In this document: positions 5,426-5,480 of the stretch, one piece after another
Layout of the letters: each line of letters begins with the position of its first letter
Position numbering within the stretch: the first letter of the stretch is position 1
Origin: an uncultured Acetatifactor sp.
GTDB taxonomy: Bacteria > Bacillota > Clostridia > Lachnospirales > Lachnospiraceae
Assembly (NCBI GenBank): GCA_934394515.1
Contig: CAKRRU010000140.1
Span: 1-5,480, forward strand
Length of the DNA: 5,480 bases
Direction: 5' to 3'
Translations under genes and position numbers: made by a program
The notes under the pieces: generated by a model
What the model saw: the letters and a program-made list of their open reading frames with translations, nothing else
Told to the model about the DNA's origin: nothing
The model's database searches: none

Positions 5426-5480
5426 ATGAAAACATTTATGGCTAGTCCAGCTACAATCGATAGAAAATGGTATGTAGTAG
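5426..5480 (+). CDS. rplM: 50S ribosomal protein L13, N-terminal part (3' end outside window)
   Basis: The first 18 codons (MKTFMASPATIDRKWYVV) of ribosomal protein L13, an early-assembling large-subunit protein that binds 23S rRNA. This N-terminus is highly characteristic of Clostridia L13. The ATG is preceded by GGAGGG (5414-5419) with six-base spacing. The gene runs off the right edge; rpsI (S9) would be expected next, since the two usually form one operon. Expression is probably driven by the consensus promoter at 5220-5248 and controlled through the structured leader in front of it. Confidence 0.95.
   Translation, partial: MKTFMASPATIDRKWYVV

Noticed and set aside
1..5480. CRISPR array, insertion sequence, tRNA or rRNA gene
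   Set aside because: No regularly spaced direct repeats, no transposase or terminal inverted repeats, and no tRNA cloverleaf or rRNA sequence were seen.

Overview
The window looks like a chromosomal housekeeping region of a Clostridia-type Firmicute, most likely a Lachnospiraceae member. This rests on gene order (rplQ - ECF transporter core - truA - rplM), on AGGAG-type ribosome binding sites, on the moderate GC content, and on the protein sequences (for example an L17 with a KKKN-containing insertion). The genus cannot be fixed by eye.

Layout. The left edge (1-266) holds the 3' end of rplQ (ribosomal protein L17), normally the last gene of the large ribosomal protein cluster, followed by a strong intrinsic terminator (295-337). 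A gene-free stretch rich in inverted repeats follows (341-465). A single gene on the minus strand (495-1445) then encodes a membrane-anchored M15-family zinc peptidase that probably trims peptidoglycan stem peptides. The 201-base gap at 1446-1646 carries two divergent sigma-A-type promoters, one for the peptidase and one for the operon to its right.

The plus-strand operon is ecfA1 (1647-2498), ecfA2 (2517-3377), ecfT (3476-4285) and truA (4396-5187). The first three make the shared energising module of a group II ECF vitamin and micronutrient importer: two ATPases plus the transmembrane coupling protein. No substrate-binding S component is present, so S proteins encoded elsewhere must supply specificity. 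truA encodes tRNA pseudouridine synthase I. Two roughly 100-base spacers in this operon (before ecfT and before truA) share short sequence blocks in the same order.

After truA a consensus promoter (TTGACA-17-TATAAT, 5220-5248) starts a leader of about 170 nt ahead of rplM (ribosomal protein L13), whose first 18 codons close the window. The leader has several stems and a possible pseudoknot whose 3' strand lies next to the rplM ribosome binding site. It fits the position and character of the Firmicute L13 autoregulatory leader.

Overall this is a mostly conventional region. I found no clear new defence, mobile or biosynthetic system. The points most worth a second look are the L13 leader fold, the similar operon spacers, the structured gap after rplQ, and the antisense peptidase gene placed between two housekeeping transcription units.
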